Shown: positions 42,164-51,132 of the stretch, one piece after another | How positions within the stretch are numbered: position 1 is the stretch's first letter | Layout: the number at the start of each line of letters is the position of its first letter | Source: Synergistaceae bacterium UBA1037 | Lineage (GTDB): Bacteria > Synergistota > Synergistia > Synergistales > Synergistaceae | Length of the DNA: 64,000 nucleotides | Assembly: GCA_002316795.1 (NCBI GenBank) | Contig: DCEE01000020.1 | Span: 1-64,000 of the forward strand | Direction: 5' to 3' | The notes under the pieces: generated by a model | Database searches by the model: none | The model's input: the letters and a program-made list of their open reading frames with translations, nothing else | What the model was told of the DNA's origin: nothing | Translations under genes and position numbers: made by a program

Positions 42164-42920
42164 CGGCACCCTCTCCCTTCCCCAGATATGCTTCTATGAC
42201 TGCAGGATCGGAAGATACCTGCGCCGGAGTGCCCTCTGCGAGTTTCCTCCCGTGATCCAGCACGACCACCCGGTCGGAAAGCCCCATGGCGACACGCATG
42301 TTGTGTTCGATCAGAAGTATCGAGACTCCCTGTTCCCTTATCTTTTTTATCAGATCCTCGATCACTTTTATCTCTTCGTGTCTCAGGCCTGAAAAGCATT
42401 CGTCAAGAAGAAGGAGCGCGGGCTTAAGTGCGAGAGCCCTTGCTATCTCAAGTTTTCGCAGATTTCCCAGGGGGAGCAGTCCCGCCTTTGTTGAAGCTTC
42501 CCGTTCCAACCCAACGGTTTTAAGGATGTCATTGGCCGCCATGACGTTGGCTTTGGTATGCCAGAATCTGCATGAACGTATGAAATTCTTATAATTGGGC
42601 ATTCCAAGCGAGACTATGACATTTTGTCCGACACTGAGCCCGCTGAATGGTTTGACCACCTGGAATGTCCTTCCTACTCCAAGTGAGGCCATCTGATGTG
42701 CAGGCAGGCCGTCAGTCCGCCTTCCGTTGAGCCATATCTCTCCCGAGGTCGGCTTGTAGACCCCCGATATCATGTTGAAACAGGTAGTTTTGCCTGCCCC
42801 GTTAGGGCCGAGCAGCCCAAGGATCTCCTGCCTGCCGATCTCAAAGCTGACATTGTCCACCGCTTTGAGTCCCCCGAAATTTATGGACAGGTCCTTTACA
42901 GAGAGGATCTTATCGGTCAA
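42153..42920 (-). CDS. livG: branched-chain amino acid ABC transporter ATP-binding protein LivG
   Basis: 255-residue ATPase with GPNGAGKTTCFNMISGV (Walker A about 37-45), the signature region LLPLGNLRKLEIARALALKP (unusual LPLGNLRKLE in place of LSGGQ, typical of LivG) and Walker B LLLLDECFSGL. The start is a TTG that overlaps the livM stop (TTGA), with GGAGGGG in front. Partner of LivF. Confidence 0.95.
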   Translation of the reverse strand: MTDKILSVKDLSINFGGLKAVDNVSFEIGRQEILGLLGPNGAGKTTCFNMISGVYKPTSGEIWLNGRRTDGLPAHQMASLGVGRTFQVVKPFSGLSVGQNVIVSLGMPNYKNFIRSCRFWHTKANVMAANDILKTVGLEREASTKAGLLPLGNLRKLEIARALALKPALLLLDECFSGLRHEEIKVIEDLIKKIREQGVSILLIEHNMRVAMGLSDRVVVLDHGRKLAEGTPAQVSSDPAVIEAYLGKGEGADVA

Positions 42921-43819
42921 CTTTTATCCCCTCCTTTAGTTGCTGCCGCTTTTCTTTTTCTGAGGTTCTTTACAGAAAGAAGGTCGGAGCCGCCGAGGAG
43001 CCCGCCCGGCAGGAATCTTATCATCATGAGAAGGAGTGCTGCGTAAAGAAACATCCTGTAATCGACAAGGGGCCTGAAGACCTCGGGAAGAATACCAAGT
43101 ACCACCGCACCTACAACCGGCCCCCAGAAAGTCCCGAGCCCGCCGACGACAGTTATCGAGAGAAGCGTGACCGAGAAGGGGAAGGTGAAGGAATCGGCGC
43201 TGATAAACTTCATGTAGTGGGCGTAAAGTATGCCTGAAAGGCCTGCCATCAGTGTTCCCAGTACGAAGGCGGAGAGTTTGGCCCTTACCGGTGATACGCC
43301 CATGCTCGATGCCGCTGTCTCATCCTCCCTTATCGCAAAGCAGGAGAGTCCGAGCCACGATTTTGTGAAAAGCCTGGATATTGCCAGTACAAGAGCCAGG
43401 CAGCAAAAGCAGAGCCAGAAAAAGGGCCTTGCCTTTATGGTCATGCCGAAAAACTCGACATTTGGTATCCCGCCTATTCCGAGCGCGCCGCCCAATGCCG
43501 GAGTGTATTGGAAGACAGCTACTACGATGAAGTTTATTCCAATGGTAGTGATAGCCAGAAAATCTTCCTTTACCCTCAGGCTCGGAAGGCCGCATAGAAG
43601 TCCTACTATGCCGACTATCAGAAGCGACACCGGGAGGGCCTGCCAGAAGGTAAGGCCTCCCGCGGTCGTGAGCATCGCGTTCGAGTATGCTCCTATCCCG
43701 ACAAAAGCCGCATGACCCAGAGATATCTGTCCGGCGTGGCCTACTATGATGTTAAGGCCGCATGCGGCAATGGCCTGGATGATTATCTGTGTTGCCACAT
43801 TTATCATGTAGATGCTCAT
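42917..43819 (-). CDS. livM: branched-chain amino acid ABC transporter permease LivM
   Basis: 300-residue inner-membrane permease with about nine hydrophobic helices. The EAA-like loop region contains SLGHAAFVGIGAYSNAMLTT near the start and GGLGTFWGPVVGAVVLGILPEVFRP at about 225-250, both typical of LivM. It forms the channel with LivH. The gene starts 10 nt after livH ends and its stop overlaps the livG start. Confidence 0.95.
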   Translation of the reverse strand: MSIYMINVATQIIIQAIAACGLNIIVGHAGQISLGHAAFVGIGAYSNAMLTTAGGLTFWQALPVSLLIVGIVGLLCGLPSLRVKEDFLAITTIGINFIVVAVFQYTPALGGALGIGGIPNVEFFGMTIKARPFFWLCFCCLALVLAISRLFTKSWLGLSCFAIREDETAASSMGVSPVRAKLSAFVLGTLMAGLSGILYAHYMKFISADSFTFPFSVTLLSITVVGGLGTFWGPVVGAVVLGILPEVFRPLVDYRMFLYAALLLMMIRFLPGGLLGGSDLLSVKNLRKRKAAATKGGDKS

Positions 43820-43829
43820 GACGCGCCCC

Positions 43830-44693
43830 CTATCTCTTTCCCATAAGTCCGGTCGGACGCCACATCAGTATGATTATCATGGCTATGAAGGCGAGGGCAT
43901 CCCTCGGCATCGGAATGTTCGCGTAACCTATGAGGAAGGTCTCGGCGAGTCCGAGGAGCATTGAGGCAAGCACCGCTCCGGGAGCCGATCCCATGCCGCC
44001 GACAACTATGAAAGCCAGAGTTTTGTATGCAGGCACCTGTCCCATCATCGGATAGACCTGGTTGTAGTAGATCCCCACAAGTATCCCCGCCACGGCTGCT
44101 ATGGCCGATCCTATGACAAATGTAAGGGCTATGGTCACCTGGGTATTGACACCGAAAGAGGAGGCCGTTTCCATGTCCTGTGATACCGCCCTCATCGCGA
44201 GTCCCAGTTCTGTTTTTGTCATAAGCAGCCACAGGATTAGGAGTACGGTAAAGGAGATGCAATATATGGCGGTCAGGGTGGACGATATGGCAACTCCGAA
44301 TACTGAGAGCGAAGGGAAAGGGAGTTCTGCCGGGAATGTGCGAACCTCGGGGCCTGCAACCAGCCTGCATAGCTCCTCGATGGCGATCAGCAGCGCTATG
44401 CTGCTGATAAGCGGCACATAGGGCGGATATTTCAGGAGCGGGTAGTAAATGAGCCGTTCGATCAGTACGCCGATAACTGCGCAGAAAACCATCGATCCGG
44501 CAAAAGCGAGCAGCATGCTGCCCGTGGAGGTGTAGATATAGAGTCCCGTATATGCGCCGGCTGTATAGACTGAAGCATGGGCGACGTGAAGTATCTTCAT
44601 TACTCCGTATATAAGAGCAAGGCCCAGTGTGATAAGGGCGTACATGGATCCGGCAGCGAGACCGTTGAGAAGCTGTTCAATGAAAAGCTGCAT
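43830..44693 (-). CDS. livH: branched-chain amino acid ABC transporter permease LivH
   Basis: 287-residue permease, first gene of the operon, with eight predicted helices. The N-terminus FIEQLLNGLAAGSMYALITLGLALIYGVMKILHVAHASVY and the VGGMGSAPGAVLASMLLGLAE loop are the LivH hallmarks. Ribosome site GAGAGGG. A 166-nt gap with AT-rich sequence precedes it after the ilvD terminator, so the liv operon must have its own promoter there; TTGCAC and TACTTA on the minus strand at 17-bp spacing are a possible but weak match. Confidence 0.95.
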   Translation of the reverse strand: MQLFIEQLLNGLAAGSMYALITLGLALIYGVMKILHVAHASVYTAGAYTGLYIYTSTGSMLLAFAGSMVFCAVIGVLIERLIYYPLLKYPPYVPLISSIALLIAIEELCRLVAGPEVRTFPAELPFPSLSVFGVAISSTLTAIYCISFTVLLILWLLMTKTELGLAMRAVSQDMETASSFGVNTQVTIALTFVIGSAIAAVAGILVGIYYNQVYPMMGQVPAYKTLAFIVVGGMGSAPGAVLASMLLGLAETFLIGYANIPMPRDALAFIAMIIILMWRPTGLMGKR

Positions 44694-44838
44694 TTTATCA
44701 AACCCTCTCAGAAAGTTTGCATCAACCCGATAATTTTAATCCCCTTTGGTCGTGTTGTAAAATGTTTTATTTGTAAGTACTTTTTTTGAACAGAAAGTGC
44801 AATTTAATATGAAAAGATGCTTGAGCTTTAGAATAAAT

Positions 44839-44873
44839 AGAAAAAAGGTGACAGGGCATTTACCCTGTCACCT
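44839..44873 (-). terminator. intrinsic terminator of the arn-ilvD operon
   Basis: 11-bp stem AGGTGACAGGG / CCCTGTCACCT (44846-44856 with 44863-44873), 6-nt loop, then TTTTTTC on the minus strand. The ilvD stop codon lies in the loop and stem. Confidence 0.9.
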
Positions 44874-46557
44874 GACCTTCTGTTTCGACCGTATCGTCTA
44901 TTATCGCGCCGAGATGGGCCTGCAAGGCCGTTTTGGCGTAAATGCCAAGGATCCCCTTTGATTTTTTGAGGGGGAGCTTCCAGTTCAAAAGCCTCTCTTT
45001 TATCGTCTCCTCAGGAAGCAGCAGATCTATTCTCCGTCCGGGGATGTCGACCCTGATCATGTCTTCATCCTCCACTACTGCTATGATGCCGCCTGCCGCG
45101 GCTTCAGGCGAAATGTGGCCTACAGCCGCGCCCTCGGTGAAACCTGAGAAGCGTCCGTCGGTAAGGACAAAAACGTCCTGGCCCATTCCGATGCCTACAA
45201 GGGCGTCCGTAGTCATCATCATCTCCCTCATCCCGGGTGCTCCTCTTGGTCCTTCGTAACGTATGACAACTACGTCTCCCTTTTTGATCCTGCCTGAGAC
45301 GACAGCGGAATGAGCTTCCTCATCTGAGTGGAATACCCTTGCCGGGCCTTCAAATACCCTGATCGCCTCAGATATAGTTGTGGTCCTGCATATCGCGCCG
45401 TTCGGGGAAAGGTTGCCTTTGATGACAGCTATGCCTCCGTTTGCGAAGACCGGTTCTTTTGCCGTCGTGAGCACAGCGTGGTCAGATGACCTCCTCAGCT
45501 CGCAGATATCTCCGACAGAGTGTCCTGATACGGTGAGGGCCTCCCTGTTAAGGAAGTCTTTCATCTCGCCCATTACAGCGGGTACGCCGCCTGCGTTGTA
45601 AAGGTCGATCACGGTCGCTTTACCGGTAGGGATCACTCGGCTGATCACGGGGACAGTCTCAGAGAGCTTGTCAAAATCATCCAGAGTAAGTTCAACTCCT
45701 ACTTCCCTCGCTATGCTGAGGAGATGGAGCACCGCATTGGTGGAGCCGGCCAGCGCCATGGTCAGGATGACTCCGTTGAGGAGCGCCTCCCTTGTGAGAA
45801 TGTCTTTCGGCTTGATGTTTTCCTTTACCAGCTCGACTATCCGTCTTCCCGTCTGGGTTGCGTATCTCTCTTTTTCCGCTGATACAGCAGGAACTGTCGA
45901 GGACCCGGGAAGTGCCATGCCAAGGCCTTCGGCCAGTATCTGCATCGTGTTGGCCGTACCCATGAGGGAGCATGCACCCGGTCCGGGGCATACGTGGTCT
46001 TCCAGGTATTTGATCTTTTCGCGTGCTTCGTCGTTTGCGTAGTCTGCTCCGAAAACAAGCTGGTCCAGCTCGCTCATAACTACGCTGCGCCCCTCGCTTT
46101 TGCAGACTTCCTGCGGGCCTCCTGTGAGCATTATGCAGGGAACGTCGGACCTTATGCCTCCGATGAGTACGCCCGGTATTATGCTGTCGCATGAGGCCAG
46201 CAGAACAAGGCCGTCAAGGAGCTGCACCCCCGTCATTATCTCTATCGATGAAGCGATGACGTCCCTTATCACCAGTTCATACCTGAAGTGGGGCATCCCG
46301 ATCGGCACCGCGCCGCATGTTGCTATCGTGCCGAATTCAAAGGGCGTCCCTCCGGCCTGGAGGATCCCTGCCCTGACACGGTTTGCCAGCCTGTCAAGAT
46401 GTACATGCCCGAGGCCCGCGTCGTTGGCAGTGTTTACTATTCCTATCAGCGGTTTGCTAAGGTCTCCGTCATCGTAGCCGCAGCCCTTGTAGATGGCCCT
46501 TCGTGAAGAAGATCCCTTGCCTGAAAAGAGTCCGAGTTCTTTTGAACGGTATGTCAT
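44860..46557 (-). CDS. ilvD: dihydroxy-acid dehydratase (IlvD/Edd family)
   Basis: 565-residue iron-sulfur dehydratase. Signature segments include the early NTANDAGLGHVHLDRLA, the SCDSIIPGVLIG cysteine region and CPGPGACSLMGTANTM (cluster cysteines), with late GRFSGFTEGAAVGHISPEA. IlvD makes 2-oxo acids in valine/isoleucine synthesis; the family also includes sugar-acid dehydratases. No other ilv gene is in the window; the gene follows ugd by one base and closes the Ara4N operon. A sugar-acid dehydratase is therefore possible, but the motif set reads as IlvD. The ATG at 46557 is chosen over 46581 because it immediately follows the ugd stop. Confidence 0.85.
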   Translation of the reverse strand: MTYRSKELGLFSGKGSSSRRAIYKGCGYDDGDLSKPLIGIVNTANDAGLGHVHLDRLANRVRAGILQAGGTPFEFGTIATCGAVPIGMPHFRYELVIRDVIASSIEIMTGVQLLDGLVLLASCDSIIPGVLIGGIRSDVPCIMLTGGPQEVCKSEGRSVVMSELDQLVFGADYANDEAREKIKYLEDHVCPGPGACSLMGTANTMQILAEGLGMALPGSSTVPAVSAEKERYATQTGRRIVELVKENIKPKDILTREALLNGVILTMALAGSTNAVLHLLSIAREVGVELTLDDFDKLSETVPVISRVIPTGKATVIDLYNAGGVPAVMGEMKDFLNREALTVSGHSVGDICELRRSSDHAVLTTAKEPVFANGGIAVIKGNLSPNGAICRTTTISEAIRVFEGPARVFHSDEEAHSAVVSGRIKKGDVVVIRYEGPRGAPGMREMMMTTDALVGIGMGQDVFVLTDGRFSGFTEGAAVGHISPEAAAGGIIAVVEDEDMIRVDIPGRRIDLLLPEETIKERLLNWKLPLKKSKGILGIYAKTALQAHLGAIIDDTVETEGQVTG

Positions 46558-46558
46558 C

Positions 46559-47944
46559 TCATCTCTGTCCTTTTTTGTCATTTATATTTTTTGTGCAGCC
46601 GCGCTGGTCAAACTGCATCTGGGGCCTGCAGTTCCTTCCTATGCAGTAATACTCAAAGCCCTTGCCCTTCATTTCTGCCGGGGCATAGAGGTTCCTGCCG
46701 TCGAATACGATCCTGCACTTCATCAATGGCGCAAGGTTGTCCCAGTCGAGGGACCTGAACTCCGGCCACTCGGTCACCAGAACTGCCGCGTCCACGCCGT
46801 CGACCAGAGTTTCGATGCCGTCGGCAAACGTTACATCCTTGGGGAGCAGCATGCCTGCCTGTTCCATGGCTATGGGGTCATATGCCCTCACTGATGCTCC
46901 GCAGTCTATGAGGCCTCTGATCAGAGAGATCGAGGGAGCCTCTCTCATGTCGTCGGTATGGGGCTTGAAGGCAAGGCCCATAACTGCGATGGTAAGGCCT
47001 TCCATATCGCTGCCGAACCTTTCCCTTATCATCAGCTGAAGCAGCTCTTTCTGCTTGCGGTTTACTTTGTCTATTGCCGAAACCATTGTCATATCAAGTC
47101 CCTGTCCCTCTCCAATGTGGCAAAGGGCCTGTACGTCTTTAGGGAAGCATGAGCCACCGTAGCCGCAGCCGGCGTTCAGAAAAAAGCTTCCTATGCGCCT
47201 GTCCGAGGCTATGCCCTCCTTTACAGAGAGGACGTCCGCCCCAACTTTGTCGCAGAGCTGAGCGATCTCGTTCATGAAGCTGATCCTTGAGGCCAGCATC
47301 GCGTTTGCCGCGTATTTAGTTATCTCTGCCGAAGAGGGGTCCATAAGGAACAAACGGTCTTCAGTAACAAATGGCGCATATAGTTCGCGCATTATCGAAC
47401 GGGCTTCTTCAGAGACTGCTCCCACAACTACCCTGTCAGGGTGTAGGCAGTCTTCAATTGCCATCCCTTCCTTTAGGAATTCGGGGTTTGAAAGGACTTC
47501 GAGGTTTATCTTCTCAAGCCCTCTTTCATGCATGTGGGCTCTTATGCGCTTCCAGAGGAGTGTGCCTGTGCCTACCGGCACTGTTGACTTGACAACTATG
47601 AAGCATGAATGGTCAATGCACGAGCCTATACTGTCCAGTGCGTTGAGTACCTGTGCAAGGTCAGCGCTTCCGTCGCTTGAGGGTGGTGTCCCGACAGCAA
47701 TGAAGCAGAGCTGGGCGTTTTCAAGCCCTTCTTTGATGTCTGTTGAAAAGGTCAGTCTGCCTTCATTCATGTTTTTCTTCACAAGATCTCCAAGTCCGGG
47801 CTCGTATATGGGTATTATTCCTCGCTTGAGGTCTTCGATCCTTTTTTTGTCGATGTCGACGCAGCAGACATCATTGCCCTTTTCAGCAAAGCAGGTCCCC
47901 GTTACGAGACCCACATAGCCGGTGCCAACAAAACAGATCCTCAT
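46559..47944 (-). CDS. ugd: UDP-glucose 6-dehydrogenase
   Basis: 461-residue NAD enzyme oxidising UDP-glucose twice to UDP-glucuronate, the precursor of Ara4N. The Rossmann start is FVGTGYVGLVTG (5-16), the catalytic cysteine is C266 in GYGGSCFPKD, and the helical and UDP-binding domains follow. It ends with a non-conserved basic tail (CRPQMQFDQRGCTKNINDKKGQR). It sits between the flippase gene and ilvD in the arn operon, so the operon supplies its own sugar nucleotide. Confidence 0.95.
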   Translation of the reverse strand: MRICFVGTGYVGLVTGTCFAEKGNDVCCVDIDKKRIEDLKRGIIPIYEPGLGDLVKKNMNEGRLTFSTDIKEGLENAQLCFIAVGTPPSSDGSADLAQVLNALDSIGSCIDHSCFIVVKSTVPVGTGTLLWKRIRAHMHERGLEKINLEVLSNPEFLKEGMAIEDCLHPDRVVVGAVSEEARSIMRELYAPFVTEDRLFLMDPSSAEITKYAANAMLASRISFMNEIAQLCDKVGADVLSVKEGIASDRRIGSFFLNAGCGYGGSCFPKDVQALCHIGEGQGLDMTMVSAIDKVNRKQKELLQLMIRERFGSDMEGLTIAVMGLAFKPHTDDMREAPSISLIRGLIDCGASVRAYDPIAMEQAGMLLPKDVTFADGIETLVDGVDAAVLVTEWPEFRSLDWDNLAPLMKCRIVFDGRNLYAPAEMKGKGFEYYCIGRNCRPQMQFDQRGCTKNINDKKGQR

Positions 47945-47959
47945 ATCAAAAGATCCCCC

Positions 47960-48331
47960 TCAACTTTTTATCGTAAGCATCGTAATACCCAGGAGGATAG
48001 CTCCGATGCCCATTATCCTCAGCACTGTGATTTTTTCTTTAAAAATGAAGAAGCCGACGAACAGCAGGATGATATAAACAAGTCCGGACATCATTGGGTA
48101 TGCAAGAGTAAGATCAGTCCTGGAGAGCGCCGCAGCCATAAAAAAGAACGATACCCCGAACATCCCGAGCCCGATGATTATCCAGGGGTTGAGAAGGATC
48201 TTGAGTATGCCTGTGATAAGTCCGGAAGAGACAATAGAGGTGTCGCCTCCGTAGGCGTGCTTCATGACAGTGCTGCCCAGAGCATTTGTCATTGCTGAGG
48301 CAATAAGGAGCAAAAGGCTTATCCTGTCCAT
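47960..48331 (-). CDS. SMR/EamA-type small membrane protein, probable ArnE/ArnF flippase subunit
   Basis: 123 residues with four hydrophobic helices (ISLLLLIASAMTNALGSTVMKHAYG; LNPWIIIGLGMFGVSFFFMAAALSR; TLAYPMMSGLVYIILLFVGFFIF; ILRIMGIGAILLGITMLTI). In enterobacteria ArnE and ArnF form a heterodimer that flips undecaprenyl-phosphate-Ara4N across the inner membrane. Only one such gene is present, so a homodimer or an unlinked partner must be assumed. The gene starts 2 nt after arnD and is 15 nt before ugd. Placement in the operon is the main evidence; the protein alone could be another SMR exporter. Confidence 0.8.
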   Translation of the reverse strand: MDRISLLLLIASAMTNALGSTVMKHAYGGDTSIVSSGLITGILKILLNPWIIIGLGMFGVSFFFMAAALSRTDLTLAYPMMSGLVYIILLFVGFFIFKEKITVLRIMGIGAILLGITMLTIKS

Positions 48332-48333
48332 AT

Positions 48334-49218
48334 TTATTTCTCCTCCTGTAGTGCGAGAGTACCCGCCCGTCCGGTCATAGTGCCTATCCTGATGTTTTCT
48401 TCCATAGGGGCCGAGTCTCTTGCGTAGTCCGCCAAAGTATGGAATACTGCCCCGTTTTCCTTTGCCTTGACAATAAATTTCTCAAAGACACCTATTTTTG
48501 AAAGCCCTTCCATCTCAGCGTGTACAGTGAGAACGTTCCACTCTTTGTCCATGCCTTTAAGCCACACATCCCCTATGGAATCGTCGTCTATACCGGGAAG
48601 TCCCAGTATCTCGTCCATCGTTGGAAGTGTAGTGGGGATCTGTACAGGTGAATATGTCCTTCCCCTGAATACAGGGATGAAGGGAGAGTGCCCCCTCGTG
48701 TCGCTGCAGTATTCAAGTCCTGCTTCCTCCTGTACTTCAAGGCTGACGGGGGATATCTGCCATCCCGGCGCTGCACAGGAAAGGGGTTTTTTGCCTGAGA
48801 GTCGTTCAAACATCTCAGAGGATCTTTCAAAAAGCGAAAGGAATTCGCTTTTGCCGATCCCCGGCAGCTCATCCTGTACATAGACGTGATCCCAGGCGTG
48901 TACACCGCAGTCATGTCCCTCATCAGAGGCACGGACAAAGATATCGGGTGCGGAAGGGACTATCATCGGCGCAGGAAGGAGAGTCCCGTACATCAGCGTC
49001 TTGATCCCGTAGGTGGAAGGAGCTTTTGTCCTCATCATTTTGGAAACAAAGCCCTTTCGGAATATCCTTCTGATCGCTTTTCCTGAATTGTCCGGCCCGA
49101 ATGAGAAAAATATCGATGCCCTTATACCATGTTTTTTAAAGAGGTCAAGCATCTGAGGGACACCTTCCCGGTATCCCCGCAAAGTATCTATGTCGACTTT
49201 GATCGCGAGCTTTTTCAA
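48334..49218 (-). CDS. arnD: 4-deoxy-4-formamido-L-arabinose-phosphoundecaprenol deformylase (ArnD-like)
   Basis: 294-residue polysaccharide-deacetylase-fold enzyme. It begins LAIKVDIDTLRGYREGVPQMLDLFKKHGIRASIFFSFGPDN, matching the ArnD start with the D-x-D pair that binds metal; later GHDCGVHAWDHVYVQDEL supplies the H-x(3)-H type ligands, and LTVHAEMEG the late histidine. It removes the formyl group so that Ara4N can be transferred. The start overlaps the end of the decarboxylase-domain gene by 4 nt. Confidence 0.92.
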   Translation of the reverse strand: MKKLAIKVDIDTLRGYREGVPQMLDLFKKHGIRASIFFSFGPDNSGKAIRRIFRKGFVSKMMRTKAPSTYGIKTLMYGTLLPAPMIVPSAPDIFVRASDEGHDCGVHAWDHVYVQDELPGIGKSEFLSLFERSSEMFERLSGKKPLSCAAPGWQISPVSLEVQEEAGLEYCSDTRGHSPFIPVFRGRTYSPVQIPTTLPTMDEILGLPGIDDDSIGDVWLKGMDKEWNVLTVHAEMEGLSKIGVFEKFIVKAKENGAVFHTLADYARDSAPMEENIRIGTMTGRAGTLALQEEK

Positions 49219-50243
49219 TCCAGGTTTTCTCTGTCCGCGTACCAGCTGATCGTTCGGTTCAGAAGCTCACGCATTCCGGTCCGCGGTTTCCATCCAAGGA
49301 GGGTCTCCATTTTTTCCACTGATGGGAGTCGGTTCTGCATGTCGTCATATGTCTTTCCGTAATAGGCATCCGCTGATATGATCTCAAGCTCTGCCTTTTC
49401 AGCTTTTTCACGGTAGACCGGGAATTTTTTCATCTCGTTGATAAGCATCTCGGCAAGCTCCCTGATCGAGTAGTTGTTGTCCGGGTTGCCAATGTTGAAT
49501 ATCTGGCCTTCCGCCTTGTTGTCCTTATTCTCAATTATCGCGGCAAGTCCCTCGATCCCGTCGCCTACCCAGGTAAAGCTCCTTCTCTGTTCGCCTCCGT
49601 TGACAAGAGAGATCTTTCCGCTGTTAAGGACGTTGTATATCATCTGTGTTACGGAACGTGCCTTATTTTCGCTTGCGTCCCTGAACGTATCAAGTCGGGG
49701 GCCGACCCAGTTGAAAGGCCTGAAGAGGGTGAAACTGAGTCCTTCCTCCTGCCCGTATGCGAATATGAGCCTGTCCATCATCTGCTTGCTGCAGCTGTAT
49801 ATCCATCTCATTTTGTTTATCGGGCCTGTGATCAGGGGACTTTCGTCCTCTTTAAGGCTGCTGTCCCCGCTCATTCCGTAGACTTCTGAAGTGGAGGGAA
49901 AAATTATTCTTTTTTTATATTTTGAACATAGCCTTACCATTTTCAGGTTCTGCTCAAAATCAAGTTCGAATGTCCAGATCGGTTTCTGCAGATAATAGGC
50001 AGGTTTTGCAATGCCGGCCAGCGGCAATACTATATCTGACGATCCCACCTGCTCTTCGAGCCATTTTCCGTCTTTGAAGATGTCTCCTGCTGTGAATTTG
50101 AAATTTGGATGATCCATGAAAGGTCCTAGGTTGTCAGACCTGAGGTCAAAGCCCTGGACTTCCCATTTGCCGTCCCTGCAGAGGGCTTCAAGCAGATGAG
50201 TTCCGATGAAGCCGTTTATTCCGGTAATAAGTATTTTTTTCAT
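49215..50243 (-). CDS. arnA: UDP-glucuronate oxidative decarboxylase (ArnA C-terminal domain as separate protein)
   Basis: 342-residue NAD-dependent epimerase/dehydratase. The Rossmann motif GINGFIGTHLLEAL is at 7-20, STSEVYG and YSCSKQMMDRLIFAYG give the S/T-Y-K catalytic set. It oxidises and decarboxylates UDP-glucuronate to the UDP-4-keto-pentose used by ArnB. In E. coli this is the C-terminal half of bifunctional ArnA; here it is an independent gene 4 nt after the formyltransferase gene. The ATG at 50243 (MKKILITG) is chosen over 50255, which overlaps the previous stop. Confidence 0.9.
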   Translation of the reverse strand: MKKILITGINGFIGTHLLEALCRDGKWEVQGFDLRSDNLGPFMDHPNFKFTAGDIFKDGKWLEEQVGSSDIVLPLAGIAKPAYYLQKPIWTFELDFEQNLKMVRLCSKYKKRIIFPSTSEVYGMSGDSSLKEDESPLITGPINKMRWIYSCSKQMMDRLIFAYGQEEGLSFTLFRPFNWVGPRLDTFRDASENKARSVTQMIYNVLNSGKISLVNGGEQRRSFTWVGDGIEGLAAIIENKDNKAEGQIFNIGNPDNNYSIRELAEMLINEMKKFPVYREKAEKAELEIISADAYYGKTYDDMQNRLPSVEKMETLLGWKPRTGMRELLNRTISWYADRENLD

Positions 50244-50247
50244 ATTT

Positions 50248-51132
50248 TTAAGCATCCCTTTCAGGTCCGCCCTCAGGCTGTATCCTAAGCACCCTCAGCA
50301 ATCCGCTGCCGGTGCCTACAAGCATCGGCGACTCTGATTTTATTTTTCCCGGCTCAAATATGCCCTCGGCCGGGAGAGCTTTCCATATAAAAAACTTTTT
50401 GCCTTCCCAGTGCGTAAATGCACCCGGGAAAGGATGTGTAAGCGCTCTTACAAAGTTATATATTTCACCGGCAGATCTTTTCCAGTCAATTTCTCCGTCT
50501 TCAGGCCTGCGTCTTCCGAATTTTGTCGCCTTAGACTCATCCTGAGGGTATCTTTTTGCAGTCCCTTTTTCAAGTGAGTGAAGTGAGGAGAGCAATATTT
50601 CCCGTGATGCTTCTGTAACCTTGAGAAAAACATCGTGAGCGGTGTCCTCAAAATTTATCGGGACAGACTTTTGCGCTATTATGTCTCCCCTGTCGGCAAA
50701 CTCCGTCATTACGTGTAGGGTAGCCCCTGTTTCCTTTTCTCCGTTTATCACTGCCCAGTTCACGCAGGCGCGCCCCCTGTATTTAGGGAGGAGTGCGCCG
50801 TGGATATTGTAAGCCCCAAGCCTGGGTATATCCAGCACCTCTTTGGGTATCATCGCCCTGTAGTAGAATGAGAAGATCAGTTCAGGCCCTATCTGTCTCA
50901 AATGATCTGTCTCCATGCTGTCGATCTTTGAAGGAGTTCGGACTTCTATGGAATTATTGAGGGCCGTCTCTTTTACCGAGCGGAACCATATCTCTTCGCC
51001 TGGATCGTCCTCGTGAGTATACACAACAACGACATTCGCATCGTCTTTTATAAGGTCATCAAGACAGGCACTTCCGACCTCGCTGTATGCAAATACCGCT
51101 ATCCTGGGCCTGCTGTTATTCTCCGGCTTCAT
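50248..51132 (-). CDS. arnA: UDP-Ara4N formyltransferase (ArnA N-terminal domain as separate protein)
   Basis: 294-residue N10-formyl-tetrahydrofolate-dependent transferase. The formyltransferase core is NIHGALLPKYRGRACVNWAVINGEKETGATLH with the N-x-H and later FADRGDII aspartate forming the catalytic N-H-D set; the C-terminal OB-like domain includes HPFPGAFTHWEGKKFFIWKA. It formylates UDP-Ara4N before transfer. The start is the ATG at 51132 inside the last bases of arnC (17-nt overlap); the frame from 51198 would read through arnC. Confidence 0.9.
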   Translation of the reverse strand: MKPENNSRPRIAVFAYSEVGSACLDDLIKDDANVVVVYTHEDDPGEEIWFRSVKETALNNSIEVRTPSKIDSMETDHLRQIGPELIFSFYYRAMIPKEVLDIPRLGAYNIHGALLPKYRGRACVNWAVINGEKETGATLHVMTEFADRGDIIAQKSVPINFEDTAHDVFLKVTEASREILLSSLHSLEKGTAKRYPQDESKATKFGRRRPEDGEIDWKRSAGEIYNFVRALTHPFPGAFTHWEGKKFFIWKALPAEGIFEPGKIKSESPMLVGTGSGLLRVLRIQPEGGPERDA

